DNA from: Bacteroides mediterraneensis
GTDB lineage: Bacteria; Bacteroidota; Bacteroidia; Bacteroidales; Bacteroidaceae
DNA: 64,000 bases
NCBI RefSeq assembly: GCF_025993685.1
Contig: NZ_DAJPEN010000001.1
Location: forward strand, 2,232,001-2,296,000
Reading direction: 5' to 3'
Within the stretch, counting starts at the first letter, position 1; the number at the start of each line of letters is the position of its first letter. A model generated the notes under the pieces. The model saw only the letters and a program-made list of their open reading frames with translations, was not told where the DNA came from and made no database searches. The position numbers were made by a program, and so were the translations under genes. Positions 59,537 through 64,000 of the stretch are shown piece by piece.

Positions 59537-61030
59537 ATGGAACAACAAAAACAAAAAACTAACGTCATCGCAATCATTACGATGTTCTTTCTGTTTGCGA
59601 TGATTTCATTTGTTACCAATCTGGCTGCACCGTTTGGTACCATCTGGAAAAACCAGTATGCCGGTGCAAACACATTAGGTATGATGGGTAACATGATGAA
59701 CTTCTTGGCATACCTTTTTATGGGTATTCCTGCCGGTAACATGCTGGTAAAAATCGGATACAAAAAAACATCTTTAATTGCCATGGCAGTCGGCTTTGCC
59801 GGTTTGCTGGTACAATACTTGTCAAGTCTTTTCGGAGCAGATGTGGATGTGTTCTCTTTAGGTGAATACGCCATCAAGCTGAACTTCATCGTATATCTGT
59901 TGGGTGCCTTTATCTGCGGTTTCAGTGTATGTATGCTGAATACGGTAGTCAACCCAATGCTGAACCTGTTAGGAGGTGGCGGGAACAAAGGTAACCAGCT
60001 GATTCAGACAGGTGGTGCATTGAACTCATTGGCTGGTACACTGACACCGCTCTTTGTGGGCGTACTCATCGGTACAGTGACTCCGAAAACAGCCATGTCT
60101 GATGTGGCTCCTCTCTTGTTCATCGCCATGGGTGTATTCGCTTTCACTTTCATCGTGATTTCCTTCGTATCCATTCCGGAACCTCACATGAGAAAGAAAG
60201 GCGATAATACTGCTAAAGAAAAATTCTCTCATAGTCCTTGGAGTTTCCGCCATACAGTACTGGGAGTAATCGGTATCTTTATTTATGTAGGTATTGAAAT
60301 CGGTATTCCAGGTACATTAAACTTCTACCTGGCAGATGCCAGCGAAAAGGGAGCAGGAATCCTGACCAACGGTGCAGCTATCGGTGGCGCCATCGCAGCT
60401 ATTTACTGGCTGTTGATGCTGGTCGGCCGTCTGACCAGTAGTATCATCAGTGGAAAAGTTTCAACCCGTGCACAGTTGATTACCGTTTCCGCTACGGCCA
60501 TAATCTTTACAGTCATTGCCATCTTCACACCCAAGACAGTGGGTTTCAATGTGCCGAAAGTGGTATACGATCCGGCAGCCAAGACCTCTGAAATTTTGAC
60601 AAACGCAGGTGTTCCAGCCGATCAGATTGCGACATTCGTCAACAATCCGTCGGAAGAAGCTTTGGCCCCCTATGCAGAGGCACTGAAGGAAATACATTCA
60701 ACTCCCGCTGAGGTCGTAAAATCGATGGAAACACCCCGTGTTCCAGTAAGTGCATTATTCCTTGTCCTTTGCGGTCTGTGTACTTCCGTCATGTGGGGAG
60801 GTATCTTTAACTTGGCTGTAGAAGGATTAGGTAAATACACCGCACAAGCTTCCGGTATCTTTATGATGATGGTAGTAGGTGGTGGAATCTTCCCGTTGCT
60901 GCAACAAGTCATCTCCGATGCAGTAGGTTATATGGCCAGCTACTGGCTGATTGTAGCCATGCTTGCTTATCTGCTGTTCTACGGTCTGACAGGTTGCAAG
61001 AATGTAAACAAAGATATTCCTGTAGAATAA
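59537..61030 (+). CDS. Sugar MFS transporter, FHS/GluP-like (galactose or glucose symporter)
   Basis: A 497-residue, 12-TM transporter with ITMFFLFAMISFVTNLAAPF at the start. This and the NPMLNLLGGGGNKGNQLIQT segment (a variant of the FHS family NP-x3-LG-x2-LN signature) are typical of FucP/GluP sugar:proton symporters. TPLFVGVLIG and the C-terminal GLCTSVMWGGIFNLAVEGLG and SGIFMMMVVGGGIFPLLQQV fit. An insertion between TM9 and TM10 is rich in Ala/Glu (VPADQIATFVNNPSEEALAP). Its place between galM and galK indicates galactose uptake (inference). Confidence 0.9.
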   Translation: MEQQKQKTNVIAIITMFFLFAMISFVTNLAAPFGTIWKNQYAGANTLGMMGNMMNFLAYLFMGIPAGNMLVKIGYKKTSLIAMAVGFAGLLVQYLSSLFGADVDVFSLGEYAIKLNFIVYLLGAFICGFSVCMLNTVVNPMLNLLGGGGNKGNQLIQTGGALNSLAGTLTPLFVGVLIGTVTPKTAMSDVAPLLFIAMGVFAFTFIVISFVSIPEPHMRKKGDNTAKEKFSHSPWSFRHTVLGVIGIFIYVGIEIGIPGTLNFYLADASEKGAGILTNGAAIGGAIAAIYWLLMLVGRLTSSIISGKVSTRAQLITVSATAIIFTVIAIFTPKTVGFNVPKVVYDPAAKTSEILTNAGVPADQIATFVNNPSEEALAPYAEALKEIHSTPAEVVKSMETPRVPVSALFLVLCGLCTSVMWGGIFNLAVEGLGKYTAQASGIFMMMVVGGGIFPLLQQVISDAVGYMASYWLIVAMLAYLLFYGLTGCKNVNKDIPVE

Positions 61031-61076
61031 ATCCGGCTGTCCGGTCCCGCATGTCAGGGCCGGATATGCTTTTTTA
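61031..61076 (+). terminator. Hairpin between the sugar transporter and galK
   Basis: ATCCGGC (61031-61037) pairs with GCCGGAT (61059-61065), followed by ATGC and six Ts. It may reduce or end transcription before galK, giving unequal expression. Confidence 0.65.
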
Positions 61077-61102
61077 ATATTAACCCTTAAATTTTTATCA
61101 TT

Positions 61103-62257
61103 ATGGACATAGAATTTGTAAGAAGCCGCTTTATCAAGCATTTCGACGGTACAACAGGCTCAGTATATACTTCTCCGGGACGTATCAACCTGATTGGGGA
61201 ACACACAGACTATAACGGAGGTTTTGTATTCCCGGGAGCTGTAGATAAAGGAATGGTGGCCGAAATCAAACCGAACGGAAAAGATAAAGTTTGTGCTTAC
61301 TCCATCGACCTGAAAGACTACGTAGAATTTGGTCTGAACGAGGAAGATGCCCCGAAAGCAAGCTGGGCACGTTATATTTTCGGTGTTTGCCGCGAAATGA
61401 TTAAACGGGGAGTAGACGTAAAAGGCTTCAATACTGCTTTTGCAGGTGACGTGCCTCTGGGTGCTGGAATGTCATCTTCTGCTGCATTGGAATCTACATA
61501 CGCTTTTGCGTTGAACGATTTGTTTGGCGACAACAAGATTGACAAGTTTGAACTGGCTAAGGTAGGTCAGGCAACTGAACACAACTATTGCGGTGTGAAC
61601 TGCGGTATCATGGACCAGTTTGCTTCTGTATTCGGTAAAGAAGGCCACCTGATTCGTCTGGACTGCCGTTCACTGGAATACCAGTACTTCCCTTTCAGAC
61701 CGGACGGATACCGTTTGGTATTGGTGGATTCAGTCGTAAAACATGAACTGGCTTCTTCTGCTTACAACAAACGTCGCCAGAGCTGCGAAGCAGTTGTGGC
61801 CGCCATCAAAAAGAATCACCCGACCGTAGAATTTCTAAGAGACTGCACAATGGACATGCTGAACGAAGTGAAAGCAGAAGTCACTCAAGAAGACTACATG
61901 CGTGCAGAATATGTCATCGAAGAAATCCAGCGTGTATTGGATGTGTGTGACGCCCTGGAAAAAGGTGATTACGAAACTGTAGGACAGAAGATGTACGAAA
62001 CTCACCATGGCATGAGCAAACTCTACGAAGTAAGCTGCGAAGAACTTGACTTCTTGAACGACATCGCTTTCGATTGTGGAGTAACCGGTTCACGCGTAAT
62101 GGGTGGCGGATTCGGCGGATGTACCATCAACCTGGTAAAGAACGAATTGTATGACACCTTCATCTCTACCGCAAAAGAACGCTTCAAAGAAAAATTCGGT
62201 CGTAGTCCAAAAGTATATGACGTAGTAATCAGCGATGGATCACACAAAGTTTGCTAA
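61103..62257 (+). CDS. galK: Galactokinase
   Basis: A 384-residue GHMP-family kinase that phosphorylates galactose at C1 with ATP in the Leloir pathway. The galactokinase signature GRINLIGEHTDYNGGFVFPG, the ATP-loop VPLGAGMSSSAALESTYAFA and motif 3 GGGFGGCTINLV are all intact. NYCGVNCGIMDQFASVFG holds the catalytic Asp. galT and galE are not in the window. A bidirectional terminator follows. Confidence 0.96.
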   Translation: MDIEFVRSRFIKHFDGTTGSVYTSPGRINLIGEHTDYNGGFVFPGAVDKGMVAEIKPNGKDKVCAYSIDLKDYVEFGLNEEDAPKASWARYIFGVCREMIKRGVDVKGFNTAFAGDVPLGAGMSSSAALESTYAFALNDLFGDNKIDKFELAKVGQATEHNYCGVNCGIMDQFASVFGKEGHLIRLDCRSLEYQYFPFRPDGYRLVLVDSVVKHELASSAYNKRRQSCEAVVAAIKKNHPTVEFLRDCTMDMLNEVKAEVTQEDYMRAEYVIEEIQRVLDVCDALEKGDYETVGQKMYETHHGMSKLYEVSCEELDFLNDIAFDCGVTGSRVMGGGFGGCTINLVKNELYDTFISTAKERFKEKFGRSPKVYDVVISDGSHKVC

Positions 62258-62280
62258 TTCTATAATTCTTGATATGTAAT

Positions 62281-62313
62281 AAAAAAAGCACGAAGTTATT
62301 TCGTGCTTTTTTT
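62281..62313. terminator. Bidirectional terminator between galK and the DUF3843 gene
   Basis: AAAAAGCACGAA and TTCGTGCTTTTT form a stem around GTTATT, with A-rich and T-rich flanks on both sides. Confidence 0.85.
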
Positions 62314-62332
62314 ATTGCAATAGTTTTTTCAA

Positions 62333-63502
62333 TCAATCTCCGCGGTAATAATACAGTAACGAATGACGGGCAATAAAGTCAGCATTCAGTTTCACCAACA
62401 TCTTCTCTCCCCCCTCGGGTAATTCCGCATCGGGCAACAGATTCTCACAAATGCAATACGTCAGCAAATCGGGCGGACACAACATCTCTTCGGTCAGCAT
62501 ACGGAAGGCATTTCGCGAAGCCTCTTCCTGATTGTAAAACGGATTCTCCGCATCGGCAATATACTCACACACATCCTTTGCCAGCAAAAGCCCTTTCTGT
62601 TCATCTACCATCAACACAAAATTACGGTTGGCCTTCATCTGCGGCAAGGTGTGATTCTCATCATCCGGCCATTGGAGAATTTCTACCAGAAAACGCTTCA
62701 ACGAATCATACCCATTCAGATAGATAATCCGTCTTCCACCCGTCCACAACGTAAACAACCGGTAGATTTCCGCATTCTTTTCCAAGACCGTATCCGGCAC
62801 CACAGGCTCTTCCGAATACAATCCCGGCACTGACTTCCACACACCCGACTGCTTGCCGGCCAGCAAATCAATCCATTCATGCAAGAACAACGCCAAAGGC
62901 CCCACCGGCACAATAAAGCGGTCGGTCGGTGTCAGCCGGTCGATATACGGCCACATGGAAGGTCCCGTGAGATACGTATGCCCGAACAGCCAGGTCAGTT
63001 TCCGGTCGGCTTCTTTATCATCCGTATACCCGGCAAAATACGCTTGCAGCCACTCGTTCTCAGGAGCCTGCTCATAGGCCTCCTCCATCAGCGGCAGAAA
63101 AGCCTTTGCCTGCCGCAAAATACGTCCATCCAGCGGATTCACATACAGATGTTTGAACAATGCCTTCTGCCACGTGTTCCAAATCAGGAAACAGAGGTCT
63201 TCTTCATTGACCTCCCCCTTCACATAATTCTTCCCGATGGGATAAAAAGGAAGACATCGTCCATACAAACGGGTGTGAGCCGTCAGGAAAGCCTGCCACA
63301 GGCCCAATCCCGACACCATATCTTCCAAATACGCAGCCGCATACAGACATATTTTCTTCCGGTACGACTCCGGCACCTCCTCCAAATCACACACCGTATA
63401 AAGTCGGTTGGCCAGTTCCACATAGAACCCATCCGAAGGACATACAGTCGTATAAGGATGGATAGCCAGCCAGTCGTTCAGATAAATCACATTTTTTTTC
63501 AT
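62333..63502 (-). CDS. DUF3843 family protein
   Basis: A 389-residue cytoplasmic protein starting MKKNVIYLNDWLAIHPYTTV. The conserved LYTVCDLEEVPESYRKKICL region and WQAFLTAHTRLYGRCLPFYP are the N-terminal part of DUF3843, found only in Bacteroidetes. No enzyme motif is evident. I recall the family from repeated occurrence; function unknown. It is followed upstream by an MFS transporter gene in the same direction, 21 bases away. Confidence 0.78.
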   Translation of the reverse strand: MKKNVIYLNDWLAIHPYTTVCPSDGFYVELANRLYTVCDLEEVPESYRKKICLYAAAYLEDMVSGLGLWQAFLTAHTRLYGRCLPFYPIGKNYVKGEVNEEDLCFLIWNTWQKALFKHLYVNPLDGRILRQAKAFLPLMEEAYEQAPENEWLQAYFAGYTDDKEADRKLTWLFGHTYLTGPSMWPYIDRLTPTDRFIVPVGPLALFLHEWIDLLAGKQSGVWKSVPGLYSEEPVVPDTVLEKNAEIYRLFTLWTGGRRIIYLNGYDSLKRFLVEILQWPDDENHTLPQMKANRNFVLMVDEQKGLLLAKDVCEYIADAENPFYNQEEASRNAFRMLTEEMLCPPDLLTYCICENLLPDAELPEGGEKMLVKLNADFIARHSLLYYYRGD

Positions 63503-63523
63503 CTTACATTTCTCCTATTAAAG

Positions 63524-64000
63524 TCAATTCCGGGAAAAGAGAGTAATCAGCAGAGACACTGCCGCCAACCCGATTCCAGCCCCTGTCACTCCCGCCCAGC
63601 CAAATGCATGCCAGCATGTCCCGGCCAGAAAAGTCCCCAGTGAGCCACCCACGAAATATGTTGTCATAAAAATCGTATTCACCCGATTAGTCGCTTTCGG
63701 TGCCAACGACAAGGCACACGTCTGGTTGCTTATCTGGATGCATTGCATACCAATATCTATCACCACAATGCCCACGATAAAGCCCAGATAGAAATTCTGG
63801 AAGACATACATCACCCCCCAAGCCAGCATCATCAGCCCACAGCCCAGATAAGTGAAGAAACGTACCCCCAGCCTATGCACCAGACTGCCCACAAAAGAAG
63901 CCGTCAGCGCTCCCGCAATGCCACACAGTCCCAGCATCCCAATCACATTGTTTCCGGCATGAAAGGGTTCCCCGCTCAACTTGAAGGCAAGGCATGCCCA
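63524..64000 (-). CDS. MFS transporter, 3' part only
   Basis: The last 158 residues of a major facilitator transporter; the frame is open to the right edge of the window. Four to five hydrophobic segments are visible (for example LGLCGIAGALTASFVGSLVH and IVGIVVIDIGMQCIQIS), followed by NRVNTIFMTTYFVGGSLGTF near the C-terminal half, as in drug- or sugar-type MFS pumps. The substrate cannot be assigned. Confidence 0.8.
   Translation of the reverse strand, partial: WACLAFKLSGEPFHAGNNVIGMLGLCGIAGALTASFVGSLVHRLGVRFFTYLGCGLMMLAWGVMYVFQNFYLGFIVGIVVIDIGMQCIQISNQTCALSLAPKATNRVNTIFMTTYFVGGSLGTFLAGTCWHAFGWAGVTGAGIGLAAVSLLITLFSRN

Noticed and set aside
1..64000. tRNA, rRNA genes or complete insertion sequences
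   Set aside because: No cloverleaf-type sequence, rRNA segment, transposase or terminal inverted repeats were recognised by eye. A tRNA scan would be needed to exclude tRNAs fully.

Overview
The window is chromosomal DNA from a gut Bacteroidales, most likely Bacteroides or Phocaeicola. The evidence is Bacteroidetes-type promoters (-7 box TAnnTTTG, in one case with a TTTG -33 box), lipoprotein signal peptides, a PPi-dependent phosphofructokinase, a TamL-like Omp85 lipoprotein, a CzcA pump fused to a TolC-like domain, several families largely confined to this phylum (DUF4922, DUF4296, DUF4923, DUF3843, DUF3575) and type V (FimA/Mfa1-like) pilin lipoproteins. The species is not determined.

Layout. 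1-4762: peptidoglycan-recycling-like set (a glycosyltransferase/DUF4922 protein cut by the window edge, a SpoIID/LytB protein, an AmpG-like permease). 4785-9321: minus-strand genes for a LysR regulator, a conserved protein, an AAA/PD-(D/E)XK protein, a membrane AraC regulator and a HigA-like antitoxin. 9541-18216 is an accessory region: an Abi-like HEPN protein, a frameshifted second Abi gene joined directly to a truncated conjugative-transposon-type sensor kinase, and a five-gene fimbrial operon (DUF3575/OmpA-like protein, FimB/Mfa2 anchor, three fimbrillins, two of them with GLUG repeats). 18695-35908 returns to core genes: clpB, a GH25 lysozyme, pfp, TamL-like protein, an rRNA/tRNA methyltransferase, the ileS - DksA-like - lspA - DUF4296 cluster, an MltF-like transglycosylase and uridine kinase.

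35979-41373 holds a Dabb protein, a thioesterase and the hisGDCB operon. The operon has a recognisable promoter, a 20-residue leader peptide with six histidines and a textbook pair of mutually exclusive terminator and antiterminator stems. 41452-46834: DUF4923 protein, nadC, rlmH, a LysM glucosaminidase, cdd and an ABC-F ATPase with a degenerate second ATP site. 46931-54022 is a four-gene heavy-metal-type RND efflux operon that carries its own LytS/LytTR two-component pair. 54299-58294: grpE-dnaJ, an outer-membrane-like protein and folC. 58391-62257 is a galactose utilisation operon (galM, sugar symporter, galK). The window ends with a DUF3843 protein and a partial MFS transporter.

The most unusual feature is a family of intergenic arrays (18432-18491, 33788-33859, 45102-45205) built from short units at an exact 22-bp period. 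In two of the arrays the unit is a 16-bp quasi-palindrome of the AAACGCAAGTACGTTT type separated by unrelated 6-bp spacers. I do not recognise it as a described element.
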